From Ochotona curzoniae (taxonomy: Eukaryota; Chordata; Mammalia; Lagomorpha; Ochotonidae): a stretch of 64,000 nucleotides of DNA. Where the stretch lies: assembly GCF_017591425.1 (NCBI RefSeq), contig NW_024466413.1:1488001-1552000 (forward strand), given 5' to 3'. Shown here piece by piece: positions 37,901 to 49,470 of this stretch. Position 1 is the first letter of the stretch. Each line of letters starts with the position of its first letter. Made by a program: the position numbers and the translations under genes. Below the pieces are notes generated by a model. It had not been told where the DNA came from. It made no database searches and was given only the letters and a program-made list of their open reading frames with translations.

Positions 37901-40252
37901 AGGATCATCACTGGTTCAGTGCTGCTAAATCCACTGCTAACCAGCGGTCGGGAATACTGGATTGACAGGCTGGGAATATTTGGTCTGACTTCACCAAGGG
38001 AACTGCAGGCAGGACTCAAAATTCAGTAAATCTGCAGCAGGTTGATTTTCAACATGATAATTTTGCATGGATATGAATACTCTTACAAATATTCCAATGG
38101 CACTTGGCCAGAAGACTTCTGCATGGTCCAAGTCCCTTGGCTGTGTCCTGGTTTTATGTAGCAGGCAAAGCCCATATTATAATCTCTTGCAATTCCTTAC
38201 TTAACTCTCTCTTTTAGAAAGCTGAACTGTCACCCAATTAATGCTCATACTCTATAGAATCTTTTCTCTCTCTTTTTCCATATCATGCTGGCCCTAAGAA
38301 TATTACTGATACTTTCATGTTTATTGAATTTGCCCTTACTTCCCATCCGACCTGGAGTCTTCTCAGTGGAGAGCTGTTTGGATCTGCAGGCAAGAATGAA
38401 ACCTGCATTTTTTTAGTTTCCCAAATCGACACAGTTGTCCAAGGCAAGTGCAGCTCCCCACCTTACCAGACCATCTTGGTCCTCCTTGTCCTTCAGTCCC
38501 CTCTCTGGGGCCTCAGCTGATGTGTCCCTGTGCCATTCCAAGCAGTGTGCTAAGACTCTCTGATATTGTTGCTTAAAGAACAGGAACATAGGATTAAATG
38601 GCAGGGGGATAAAATTACATAGAATAGGTCCTCAACATTCCCTTCATCAAAAATACAAAGCCAAACAAACTTAGAGATGACTATAGATTAACCTAGTAAG
38701 AAAGTGTTCATGTAAGACCTCTTGGCCCTCTGTTTTTCCTCCAACAAATCGGGGTGGACAGCAGCTTCATGCTGTGGGACATGTCAAAGAAACTTGATGA
38801 CCCCTTGCACCTGATTCTCCCCAGGGACACAGGAGTCTTCACCTACAGACTGAAGAAACTGTGGAGCCTGAGGGGACCCTTTCAGGATGCCACTGGACCA
38901 GGTCTGCTTCAGCACAAGCTGCCAAAACTTGCCCCTGTGTAAAGCATTGTTGACATTCTGAACTCAGCGTTAAGTGCTCCCTTTGTACTTTCTCATTGTT
39001 CCTGTAGAGTCACCAACTTGGGTGTAAAGATAATGCAAGGAGATAAGATGTGCAAAGTGATCTAGACACACAAAATGTAAAAGATCAAGAATTCCAGGCT
39101 TTCCAGAAAGGGCGCCTAGGGTAGAGGAGGCTCTGCTGTGCTCGGGATGTGGGGAATAGTTGGCAGCAGGTGATGTAGGAAGGGTGTTCATACACATCAC
39201 ATTCTGACCTGTACTAGGAGTGCTGTAGGATTCGGCCATAAGGATCGCTGTGTATGCAACAGAAACATCACATGAAATCAAACATTCTCAGCAGAGCAAA
39301 TAGATGCAGGAAGCTTAAGGAGGCTTCACGGTTACTGTCAGTCAGCAGTGGCCAGGTCAGTGCTGACAATCACAACTGGGCAGAATCAATGCCACTCACC
39401 ATAGCAGCTGGCCAGCCAGAACCCTTTAAAACCTTCAAGAGCAACTGTGATCTAGTGTCTGTTGTTTTCTTGTTTATTTACAGGAAATACTAATTATACT
39501 AACTGGCATCATTGTATACCAAAAACTATCCAGCACCTTGTATGACACATGGTCCTCTGATGATAGCAACAAGTTCATTAAACCCTGCAATTCGGGGTCT
39601 CATCGGGATCCCCAGAACTCAGGGTAGGCTCCCACATGCACGTACCTGCTGGCCTGGTGTCTTCCAGCTAAGCAGCTCAGAAATGGCAGGATTATCACAA
39701 TGGAAAGTTTTTGCAGACGTAAAGGGACATGTGGGGGTCCGTGAGTTAGACTATTTGCTCCTGGAAACAGACACACAGTGTTGTGTTGCTGGTGCCTGTC
39801 CCCCTTTCACTGCTGCTCTTTGTTTGCCTGGTATGGATGAGTTCACAAACGGAATGATGAGAGCCTCTGCAGTGTGGGGAGAGCAGGGTCAGGTCCTAAA
39901 GCGGATCCTCTGCTCCCCATCTGCAGGAGGTGAAGAGAAGTGAGCAAGCTCTGCGCTGCCCTTGACTGTGCCATCTATCCTGACCACATGAGGGCATCGG
40001 GGCTTTCCCTTAAGTAGTCTAAAGAAGCATTTTGCCAATGGAAAATGTGAGACTCAGAAACAGCGTCTTGATTCACAACAGACAGGCACCCAGGAGAATT
40101 GGTCCCCGGCCTGTGCTAATCCCACTGCCAGCTGTATCCTTAGAACAGGTGTACGATGGTCACTCATGGCTTTCAAGCCCGTGTTCATACTCTCTCTTAT
40201 CCATTAATGGGCAGTCCTGTGCCAGGCTGGGGTTGCATATGTAAAGCTTTTT
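34910..40252. other. Intergenic stretch, no gene recognised
   Basis: There is a possible MaLR-like LTR remnant at 35555-35945. Otherwise no repeat or RNA gene could be assigned by eye. Open frames are short and unsupported. Confidence 0.55.
35555..35945 (+). mobile_element. Possible MaLR-type LTR remnant
   Basis: The order is 'ttactgcctaataaatgtcc', then 'gaagaaggtttatttcaac', then a late 'attaacatgaatgcattaatc' and 'gacattggaaccaaacc'. It resembles the layout of old mammalian MaLR LTRs, but the match is weak and no ends were defined. Confidence 0.3.
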
Positions 40253-40450
40253 CTTTTAAATCTTCATTGATTAATTTTTTTAAAGGCAGGGGGATAGAGA
40301 AAGATAGAAATTGCCCATTTCCTGGGTTATTCCCCAAATGCCACCAAGAGGCTGTCCTGGACCAGGCTGAGGCTAGGAGATTAAAATTCCATTTGGGTCA
40401 CCCACTTGGTTGGCAGTGACCAGCCTGTGTGAGCCATCACCACGCGGCCA
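40253..40450 (-). mobile_element. CSINE fragment, antisense, old
   Basis: The fragment has 'aaatcttcattgattaattttttta' (tail), then 'gggttattccccaaatgccacc', then 'accaggctgaggctaggag'. The middle is deleted, leaving about 200 bp. Confidence 0.55.
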
Positions 40451-41069
40451 CCAAAGGCACATGTCAGCAGGAATCCTGGATCAGGAATGCAGTTGCACTT
40501 GAATCCAGACACTCTGAATATAGGGTGTCCCAAGTGGTATCTTCACAACGTGAAACATCCACTCTCTCCTGGAAAGCTTCGCCTCAAATGTCTTCTCTCT
40601 CCTCCATTAAAATGCAGAACTTCCCTACCACCTCCAAAACAAAAACAAACAAACAAAAAACAGGCAACAGGTCACACACGGCTGGAGAACAGGATGGATT
40701 TATTGCCTAGGTTCATCGAGCCTCTTCTTGCCCCTTTGGATGCTGGGCTGGTTGTAGAAGCTCTCTCATTAAATCCCAGGCTTGTAGGTTGAATATTAAT
40801 ATTTACTTTCTGGCTTCATCTAAGATCCGACCCTTCCCATAACATATCTTTTTTAATAAATGAAATGGAAAGGGTTTCTGTACCTGTTTTTCTCTGCAAA
40901 CCCTTTCCTGTCCCCCCGTCACCACTGAACCTCACACAGTGAAAACCTTGGGCCCTGTTGTCCAGTGTGGCCGATGACAACCAACACGGTCAGAGCAATG
41001 GAACATGGACCTAGAGCTCAGGGCACCAAAGGGAAAAGCCAACCTTTGCATTTATAAAAAGTGTATTTT

Positions 41070-41385
41070 TTAAGATTTTTTTTTTTATTGCAAAATCAGA
41101 GAAGAGGAAAGACAGAGAGGAATATCTTCTATCCAAAGATTCACTCCACAAGTGACCGCAATGGCCTGTGCTGAACTGATCTGAAGCCAAGAGCCAAGAG
41201 CTTCCTCCAGGTCTCCCATGTGGGTGCAGGGTCCCAAAGCTCTGGGCCATCCTCAACTGCTTTCCCAGGCCACAACCATGGAGCTGGATGGGAAGTAGAG
41301 CTGCCAGGATTAGAACTGGCACCCTAATGGGATTCCAGCGAGTTCAAGGCGAGGACTTTAGCTACTAGGCCATTGCAACAGGCCC
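41070..41385 (-). mobile_element. CSINE, antisense, full length
   Basis: It starts 'aagatttttttttttattgcaaaatcagag' and ends 'gcgaggactttagctactaggcc' and 'aacaggccct'. The flanks ataaaaagtgtatttt (left) and ataaaaatatatttta (right) look like a partly decayed target-site duplication. Confidence 0.93.
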
Positions 41386-41879
41386 TATAAAAATATATTT
41401 TATAGATTTATGTTTTTAAAGATACAAATATAATTTATTACCTCTCACTTAAAAAAAAACGAAATCCTTTCATGGATTCCTCACTGCTCATAGGGCAAAA
41501 GCTAAACTTCCAGGCCTGACCGGCCTCAGCTTGCTCTGCATCGTGCTTGCTCAGCGTTAAATCTCCGGAAGCCAGCAGTGTCTGAATCCAGGAGTTTTAT
41601 AGCTGCTTATCACTCTGTATTCATGCACTACTTCCTCTGACCTCTCAGTACTGGCAGAGAGCTAGACTGCCATGGTGGCTATCTCAGTCTGACATGAAAT
41701 TCTCCAGCTCAAGGGACCTGGGGATGATGAGGGAGAATTTCACTGGAGTCTCCCCCAGCCACAACCACAATGTGGTGAAAATTAGGGAACAAATGAAAAC
41801 ATGTGGTGCCTGATCAACCAGGCAGGAGAGAGCTCATTCAAAGCTATTGCAACAAAGGCCAGAGAGCAGAACTTTGTCT

Positions 41880-41899
41880 GGGGCCCGGCGCGGTGGCCC
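41880..41899 (+). mobile_element. Head-only CSINE insertion between 13-bp direct repeats
   Basis: The 20-bp string GGGGCCCGGCGCGGTGGCCC equals the start of the CSINE with all CpGs intact. It lies between perfect CAGAACTTTGTCT copies at 41867-41879 and 41900-41912. The body and A-rich tail of the element are absent. Confidence 0.8.
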
Positions 41900-42539
41900 C
41901 AGAACTTTGTCTTAAAATGATGCGTGAGGGGGAGATCTTCAGCCAGTTAAGTTTTATTTTTTTCCTCCATCATTTCTGCTCAAATAAGAAATTATATATC
42001 TTCATGCTAGGCTGTGGGTGGGGTTTACAATTTGGACCTCCTCCCTTCCCTAGCAACCTGGAAGCAAGAGAGGCAGGGGCACTGCCTCTGTGATGGCATG
42101 ACCCCAGGATGAGTCTGAGTCTTGAGAAAGAGGGTGACAGTCCTGGTTGTGAAGGTCACAATTGCAAGCTTGCTAGAGTTAATGCTCTGAGAAATGGCAG
42201 GTCATTATCCCAGTGTAGGGCAAAGTCCTCTTGGCTTCAGTGAGGCTGAGGGGAACCGTAAGGCTGCCCTGAAAACTGCTGCAAGAACAAAGACCACCTA
42301 CAAATCAATCATGGAGAATGCACCCAGTCCCTGAGCAGCAGTGGAAACTCAGGGCCTTCCAGCTACAGCTGGTCCAACGTTCGCATCCCAGCTGCTTGTT
42401 TCAGAAGCTCTGTCCTGAAAGGCACAGCCTTGTCTACATTTTCCTGCCAGTTCCCAGTCGCAGGCCATGTATCACCTGGGAGAAAAGCTGCTTGCAGTCT
42501 CTTGTCTCGGCTTCCTTCTGCGCCTTCCCAAAGACTATT

Positions 42540-42581
42540 TCAGGCTGGAGAATGGGGTCTTCAGGCTGGAGAATGGGGTCT
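42540..42581 (+). repeat. Exact 21-bp tandem duplication
   Basis: A 21-bp unit (TCAGGCTGGAGAATGGGGTC plus T) occurs twice with no mismatch. It looks like a recent replication-slippage duplication. Confidence 0.95.
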
Positions 42582-43448
42582 TTTGCCTCCCTTAATTCCG
42601 GCTGTATTATAGAGGGGCCATCCCAGGTATCAAGGTCTGAGAACATTGGTCCCAACCCCAGCTTACTCAAGGGCAGAGTTGCCTTATTCAGAATGATTTG
42701 AGTCAAGAACACGAAGGATGCCACTTACAGCATGTCCTCTCCACCTGCCTGGCCTGTGTCCATCCAGACAGCAAGAGCATCATTCTGAGGATAGGAGTTC
42801 TTGTCTCCTCTCTGCTCCATGTTGCAGGAGTTCTTCTTAAGGAAAGGTAGAGCACGTGAGGGTTAAGAGTTCCACAGCTAGCCTTGACAGACTGATATTA
42901 TTGGAAGCAGAGTGAAGAATTCCGTGTTTAAGGGCGCTGCTGAAAATAGTGATGATCTTGGTGAACAATTGAGAGGAGACCAGTAGGTCTATGACACCTG
43001 CAAAATAGCAAAGCTGCCAGCAGTGTAAGAGACCTGGGCATCCAGAAACTGCAGGGATGTCACAGCTCTGGGCTAGAAGTGCTGTTGGTGAGTGCTCGGC
43101 TTCCTCACTCAGGAGCAAAGGCAGGTGGACAGGGAAGATGGTCCATGCTATTGACAAATCCATCTTTGCTTGGTGGAGGCCACACTGGAACACTAAATTC
43201 TGATCAGTGTTGACTGCACATGAGCTCTTAGGACAGAGGCAAGCACTGAGAAGAAAGGCTTGACTCATACCAGAGACAGCCTTGTGAACTGGATGAGTAT
43301 GTGCATGCTTGGGGCTGTGCCACCTCAGGAGGGAGCAGAGAAGGACCTTCCAACTACAAGCTCCAGCCTCTGGGTAGGAAAGCCCAGGATCTCCCTCAGC
43401 TGTGACTGGTAAGAGCACATAAGTCTCTGAGCATCAGGTGGCAAAGGC

Positions 43449-43905
43449 AAAATTAACTGCCTAGCTAACTACATAGCAACCAATGGGAAAGGCTGAAGGC
43501 TAGCTACCTAACCATCTATCATCCAATGGCAATAGTAAAGAGTATAAGCTAACTAACCAACTGAATAACGAGCTAACATTTAGGGGTAAAGAGTAAAACC
43601 AACTAATTAACTAAAATTCAATAACAAAGGGTAAAAATCAACTTTCTAACCAACTTGCAAGCATCCAATGGGAAAAGTGCAAACACCAGCTAACCAGCTT
43701 ACTAGCTACCATCCAAGGACAAAGATTAAAACTAACAAGCTAACATATTTGATGTTGAAGAGTATACACTAGTTAATTAATATACAGTGATGAAGGATAA
43801 AAGCAAGCTAAAAACATGACGGCAAAGCGGTAAGGATAAAATGAATAATGAACTAACATCCGATGATCATGAGAAAAACTAACTGGGTAAGAGTGAAAGC
43901 TAAGC
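43449..43905 (+). repeat. Degenerate tandem repeat, period about 36-50 bp
   Basis: Units follow the pattern 'agctaac(t)aac...catccaatggnaaagagtaaaa' and recur about ten times from 43474 to 43860. Shared words are CTAACTAAC, CATCCAATG(G) and (A)AAGAGTAA/GGATAAAA. Unit length drifts and identity is low, so this is an old satellite-like array. Confidence 0.75.
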
Positions 43906-44559
43906 AGGGGTTAAGGACAACCTCTGACTGCTCCGTGTCTTCCGCTGTTGATTATCCTGAGGCAGTCAGGCCAAAAGACCAAGAAAATAAACCAGAGTTG
44001 AGATATGAAAGATTATACACTGCAGGGGAAATAGGAGGAAGAACAAGCTCAGTCACAAGGCATTAAACAAAGGAGCAAGCAAACCACCCTCACCACCGTG
44101 GGGAGACTAACACCCGCAGTGACTGGCGTATATAATGACAAAATAATTTTTAATAAAAATGTATGAGGCACAGAAAGAAAGAAGGAAGTGTGAGCCCTGG
44201 GGAAGGGTAGGAAAAACAAAAGGAAATAACAGGAAGTGGACTTTAAAGGAAGTCATGTTTGTTCCTCAGCTAAAAAATGCTTCAAAGAGTGCTTGTTATA
44301 AATATATTTAACCACTTAAAACATGCCACTTAGACAGAGGAGGACAGTATCACAATATCCTACCAAACAGATAACATCAGTAGAAGATACACATTATTTT
44401 AAAAAATCACAGTTATGTGTAATAAAATTGAAAAATTTACTCAGTAGCAGACTTGAAAAAACAGAAAAGTCAGTAAAATGTAAGATAAATTGATAATGAT
44501 AATACAATACAAAGAACTGAGAAAAACGATATGTTGAAAACTTAAAATAAATGATTTAT

Positions 44560-45105
44560 ATTTACGAAGATTAAACCAATGAACAAGCCTCATTTGTTTA
44601 TAGGTTGTAAGACTTAATATTATGGATATGGCAGTGCCTGTCTAGCCCAAAGTGATTTCAACACAATTCTTATCAAAACACAAGATAGCCAACACAATCC
44701 TGAAGAAGAATCAAATCGAAGACCTATTTCCCAATTTCAGAACTGAATTAGTTAATCCAGTGAGACTGACACGAGGCTCTAGGTGTGTGGACCAGTGCCA
44801 TATAGTCCAGAAATAAACCCATGCTTTTATAATCAAAGACTCAGTGAGGGAACCAAGCCAACTCAACAGGTTAGAGCTTTCCACAAACGCTATTGGGCCA
44901 ACTATACAGAAACACATAATAGAACGAAATTGGACTTCTGTCACACACCTTGCATAAAGCTCAAATCAGTATAGGCACAAATTTAAGTGTAAGAAATTCA
45001 ATTGTTTTCTTTAAAGAAAAGAGACTTTTAAGAGTTACATTTTCTTGATTTGGGATTTGGCAAGGTATTGTTACAGGCACAAGCAACTAAAGACAAACTA
45101 TGTAT
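44560..45105 (+). mobile_element. LINE-1 ORF2 fragment, 5' part
   Basis: Nucleotide order matches the L1 ORF2 3' region: 'cacaattcttatcaaaac', 'aaataaacccatgcttttataatcaaagactc', 'gaaattggacttctgtcacacacc', 'aaatttaagtgtaag'. Frameshifts are present, so it is inactive. Confidence 0.8.
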
Positions 45106-45109
45106 ATAT

Positions 45110-45575
45110 TAAAGTGTTTTTGTTTTTTTCATTTGAAAGGCAGAGTAACAAGGAGAGAAGAAGAGAAAAAGAGAGTAGAGGAGAGAAGAGAAGAAAAGAG
45201 AAGAGAGAAGAGAGGAGAGAGGAGGGGAGAGGAAGGGAGGGGAGGGGAGGGGAGGGGAGGGAAGGGGAGAGGAGGGGAGGGGAGGGGAAGGAAGGGGAGG
45301 GGAGAGGAAGGGGGAAGGAGGGAGGAGAAACTCTTGTCATCTCTGGCTCGCTCTGTCAAATGGCTGCAATGCAAGACTGGGCCAGGCAAGGGACAGATGC
45401 TGGAACTCCGTTCCACTCCCTGGGGGGCAGCCCACACGCATGGGGCATCTTCTGTTGCTTCCCCAGGTACAATTTGGGAGTTGGATTAGGAATGATCAGC
45501 AGGAATCCACCTGGCGTTCCTGAGAGATGCCAGAGGAACAGGACGTGGCTGATCCGCTGTGCTGTGAGTCAACCC
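45110..45575 (-). mobile_element. CSINE, antisense, nested in LINE-1 and expanded by homopurine repeats
   Basis: It starts 'tttcatttgaaaggcagagtaacaagg', as in other antisense copies. It then carries a purine-only expansion (45177-45330) in place of the normal GA block and resumes with 'caaatggctgcaatgcaagactgggcc'. The L1 sequence continues on both sides, so the SINE inserted into the L1. Confidence 0.7.
45177..45330 (+). repeat. Uninterrupted homopurine tract of 154 nt
   Basis: All 154 bases are A or G, mainly GGGGA and GAGAA units. Upstream purines to 45150 are interrupted once by T at 45176. Mirror-like symmetry makes triplex (H-DNA) formation possible. Confidence 0.97.
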
Positions 45576-45585
45576 CAAGAAAAAC

Positions 45586-46448
45586 TATATAAATTGGGTT
45601 TCATCAAAATTAAAGTCTTGTACCTGAGAGGATATCACTGAGAAAGTGCAGGGATCAGGCACAGCATAGAAAGAATTTTTGCATGCCTTATACAGGTAAG
45701 GGACATGCACACAATGTATGTGTGTAAGATGAACATATAACAGAAATATAATAAAAGTATTACGGTAATATAATAATAAAAGGCAAGTTACTTTAACATT
45801 TCTCCTCCAAAGTAATATAAGTGGGTAGAAGGTCAATGTCATTAGCTTTTCAGAAAAGGCATCCTGGGTACATGCTCAAAGGAAATAAAAATCAGCATAT
45901 GAAAGAGATACTTGCATCCCCGTGGTCATTACAGCACTATTCACAATAGACAAGACATTTAATCAAAGTGTCGTAGAAATACACAAAGAGGAATTTTGCT
46001 GTATAATGAATGAAATCCTGACATTTGTGGCTGCCTGGATAGATGTAGAGACTGTATCACAAATGAAATAAGACAGACACAGAAAAACAAACACCAAATG
46101 TTCTCCCTCACATGTGGGTGTTGACAAATAGTTTATCTGAATGTAGGATAATGGTCATGAGAAGTTTGGAAGGGTGACAGAAAGGAGCTGAAGGAGGTTG
46201 TAAAATAACAGCAAAATGCAGCCAGACAGAAGCAGCTGGTTCCAGCACTGCACACTGCAGAGCGACCACAGTCCACACGAATGTGTTATATACTCCATAA
46301 ACAGGGGGAAGGAGGAGCCGAAGCCTCCACGCACAAACAAACTGTGAAGCGTGTGGCCCTGCTTGACTGATGTATGCCCCAAATACGTTCTGAGGAAATG
46401 CACTGCGTTCCATAAGGTGTACAAGTATTACATGGTAATAAAAAAAAA
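45586..46448 (+). mobile_element. LINE-1 fragment, end of ORF2 and 3' UTR
   Basis: It continues the L1 after the nested SINE: 'gggtttcatcaaaattaaagtc', 'attacagcactattcacaatag', 'aaatgttctccctcacatg'. It ends in a 3' UTR and an AATAAAAAAAAA tail near 46437-46448. Many stops are present and it is inactive. Confidence 0.75.
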
Positions 46449-46459
46449 TGCTGAATGCT

Positions 46460-46720
46460 AAAAATTAAAACCACTTCATCTCCACTGGAATGGTGGTAAA
46501 CACAAAGGTGTGGGCAAGGAAATTGAATTAGGACACTCTTACACTGATAGCTGTGACTCAGCAACTTAACCTAGCAACTTAACCTTGTCCAATTTCTTTA
46601 CAAGACACACTGGCAGTTCCTGCAGAAGTAAAATACGGTGTTCCCATATGACCCATAGCTACGCCCTTGGGTATATTCCTCCACCAGAATAAAAGCGTAG
46701 ATCAACCTCAAACCAACATG
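46460..46720 (+). mobile_element. Second LINE-1 fragment
   Basis: The order is 'attaaaaccacttcatctcc', 'ggacactcttacactgatagctgtg', 'tgttcccatatgacccatagc', 'ttgggtatattcctccac'. This is L1 ORF2 end sequence that precedes, in the element, the part already seen at 45.9 kb, so it is a separate insertion. Confidence 0.7.
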
Positions 46721-47779
46721 AGAGTGATGTTGACATCTTTCTGACAAAAGTCAAAAGGCAGAGACAACACTGGAAATGATTGCATTACCAAAATACAAGG
46801 CCTTGAAAGGGAATGAGGCAGGAAGGCACATACAACATGGATGGGGCATGGTCACATTTTGCTGAAAGACATTGAGCACAGAAAGCATGTAGCATGGGAT
46901 TCCATGGAATTCTCAGAAGAGAAAAATCTGCAGCAAAATCCACCAGTGCTTCTGTTGGATGGGAAAACAGGTGGCAATGGGGATTCACAGCCAGCGGCCA
47001 CAGGGCTTCCTTTGGGGACAGGAACGCTTTCCGAATCAGGAAGCGGAAAGTAGAACATGGCCTGGTGAATATATGGAATGCATCAACTTAATCATTTCAA
47101 GTAGGACATTGTATGGTATGCAAATCATATTCTATTTATTAGTTTAATTTTATTTCATTTTTTGTTTTTCTCCCTATGGAGCAAAGCTTCAGGAAGATAA
47201 GAAATGTTCTTTCCAAAGACAGGGCCATGTCTTTTCTGAAACCAAAATCACTTGGTTTGCCAGCTCCAAAAACAAGATTCCTGGTCTCCATTGCCAGATG
47301 GTGAACTTGACTCTGAGGACAAACCCTGAGAATTGGCTGTTTAACAAATGCCCCCAGTGGGTCAGTGCTTTGTCCTAGAGCAGTGAAGTCCTTCCAGAAA
47401 GGACACAGAAAGGGTGTGTTTGCATACCAAGTAGGGGTGGTGGCTGAATAGAAGACATGGAATTCAAGAACTGCCCTCACTTTCCCAATCATGCCGAGAT
47501 CTGACCTGAGCTGCTGTGAGAAGGAGGTAGTGATCCAGTCACTGCAGTAGCATCTCCTGCCCCAGCTGGTTGCTTGAGCTTGTGTAAGACAACTGATACT
47601 TCCAGGCTTCAGCACCTGCATTTTCCAAGGGTACAATGGGAGGGTAAACTTAGACCCAAGTGGCTGCATGCTTTTATTTGGGTTGAATATGCAGGAACCC
47701 AGCGCTCACTGGATCCATGACCAGCATCTACCCCTGTGCTTTTGTGGGTTAGTGCTGGAGAGCCAGGCTCTGGTCCTGT

Positions 47780-47870
47780 GTGATCCAAACCCTGACAGTT
47801 TCTGTAGGACTTGGGGCAAGTTGCCTGTTGCCACAGTTTCCCTCTCTTGAAGTGGGTTTATCATGTTCTA
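47780..47870 (+). repeat. MIR fragment
   Basis: 'taggacttggggcaagttgcc' then 'ccacagtttccctctcttgaagtggg' match the MIR core in sense orientation. Confidence 0.6.
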
Positions 47871-48406
47871 TACCTTGTAGATATTGTTGAGTGGAAGTTG
47901 CAAGAGGTTGTTGTTTTATGTTCTGCTTCTGCATGGGGCCTCAGTGGATCAGATAAAAACATTTTTTTTTTTAATTTAACTGATAAAGTTGCCAGTCATC
48001 ATGCAAACAGAAGCTGTGTAGTTGATCTTCCCAGAAATCAAGAATAGAGAAGCCACAGCCAAATCTTCTAGATTCAATTGGCAATGGTGATGAAATTCCC
48101 ATTTCCTTAATCCCAGCATTTAAAGGGTACCCTTAAACCCAGCTTTTAATGTATTTAATGAAATAATAAGGGAACATTTCTCTAATCTAGAGAAAGAATT
48201 TGGAAACAACATCCAGGAGGAGCACAGAACACCCAACAGTGTTGAGCAAAAGCGCTTTTCACCACAAACCATGATAATCAAACTCTCTTCAATTGAACAT
48301 AAGGAAAAGGTCCTGAAATGTGCATGTGAAAAAAAAATCAATTCATATGAAAGAATTTTTGTGCGGATAGCTTCAGTGAGCAACGTAACATTTGTTAGAG
48401 ACAGAA

Positions 48407-48426
48407 CCTGGTGCTGCAGCACCAGG
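48407..48426. repeat. Perfect 20-bp palindrome
   Basis: CCTGGTGCTGCAGCACCAGG equals its own reverse complement. It lies 26 bp before the solo LTR. Confidence 0.97.
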
Positions 48427-48452
48427 AAAAAAGTTTCAAGACAGAAAGACCC

Positions 48453-48828
48453 TGAGACCATCCAGGCTTGCTGAGGTCTTGGCCACACCTTCAGGTGGGC
48501 GGCACCAGCACTGCCCACCCATTTCCTAACTGATTAAGAGACCACCAATGGGGAACATCTTACCTGTAGGTTCTCTGCCCAACAAGGAGGGGTCAGGGAA
48601 TGCTTAAAATCCCAAGACGCTTCCTCAAACCTTTGGTGTCTCTCTTGCCCTCCCCTTTTGAGAGGCACCCCACCTCCTGGCTTTCTCTCTGGAGGTGCTT
48701 CCCCTTCCCTCCCTTCCCTGCTCACCTGGTCCCTTCGCAAAATAAAACTTTTGTGTCTTCAACAGATTCCCGGCTTTTTATTTCTATACTAAGCTGAGGA
48801 AAGAACCCACCGGGCATTTCTGGTAACA
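48453..48828 (+). mobile_element. Solo LTR, same family as the provirus at 49471-53514
   Basis: It starts TGAGACCATCC and ends TGGTAACA. It has a CCAATGG box, a CTTAAAAT TATA-like site and an AATAAA at 48741-48746. Flanks GACCC (left) and GACCT (right) suggest a 4-5-bp target-site duplication. No primer-binding site follows, so the internal part was lost by recombination between LTRs. Confidence 0.8.
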
Positions 48829-49034
48829 GACCTCATGTGCAAATTATATTTTAATAAAGATGTTTAAGCTCCAGCACCCACCAATGTGGGAATGGTGCAG
48901 TGTTGTATGTAATGTTAATGTCAAATGCAGGGAGTCTTCCGAACAGCATTTAACTGATGGAGAATCTGCATTTCAGATATGGAACCTACCCAGAGCCACA
49001 CAGCTAGTGAGAAAGATCACAAGCACAGCATGAC

Positions 49035-49335
49035 CACTGGATTGGCTAATCCCCCATCCAGCTCCTGGTCCAATTTGGATGCCGGTTCATGTCCCAGCTG
49101 TTTCACTTCCCATCCATCTCCCTGCTTGTAGCCTGGGAAAGCAGTCCAGGCCGGCCCAAGGCCTTGGGACCCTGCACCCCCATGGGAGACCCAGCAGAGG
49201 TTCCTGGACCCTGGCTTCAGAATAGCTCAACTGCAGCTGTTGCAGCCATTTGGGGAGTGAACCAGTGCATAGAAAATCTTTCTCTGTGTCTCTCCTGATC
49301 TCTGTAAACCTCCCTTTCCAATAAAAATATATCTT
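49035..49335 (+). mobile_element. CSINE, sense
   Basis: It contains 'ggatgccggttcatgtcccagctg', 'ccatccatctccctgcttgtagcctgggaaagcag' and 'tgggaccctgcacccccatggg', and ends 'tttccaataaaaatatatc'. It lies between the solo LTR and the provirus. Confidence 0.88.
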
Positions 49336-49470
49336 AAAAAGAAAATAAAAGAAGGGCCACGGGGCTGGTGGCAGTGCTGCAGTCCCTCCATGATTTTCTA
49401 GAATGCCTCAAAGATCTGTTTTTGTTTGTTCTTTTCAGAAACACACAAATACTGCTTACTGTTCAGTGGT

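Larger units (their letters stand above)
41386..43448. other. Intergenic stretch, no gene recognised
   Basis: It contains the 20-bp CSINE-head insertion (41880-41899) and an exact 21-bp tandem duplication (42540-42581). An open frame on the minus strand at 42837-43418 (193 codons) has no recognisable domain or coding character. Confidence 0.6.
46721..48452. other. Intergenic stretch, no gene recognised
   Basis: A MIR-like fragment lies at 47780-47870 and a 20-bp palindrome at 48407-48426. The minus-strand open frame at 47139-47669 (176 codons) has no known domain. Confidence 0.55.

Noticed and set aside
42837..43418. A 193-codon minus-strand open frame
   Set aside because: No recognisable domain, no splice or poly(A) context, and ordinary composition. 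Length alone is not enough.
45045..45641. A 198-codon open frame across the purine tract
   Set aside because: It is Glu/Arg/Gly-only low complexity made by the homopurine expansion in a SINE; the other frames and strand are equally open.
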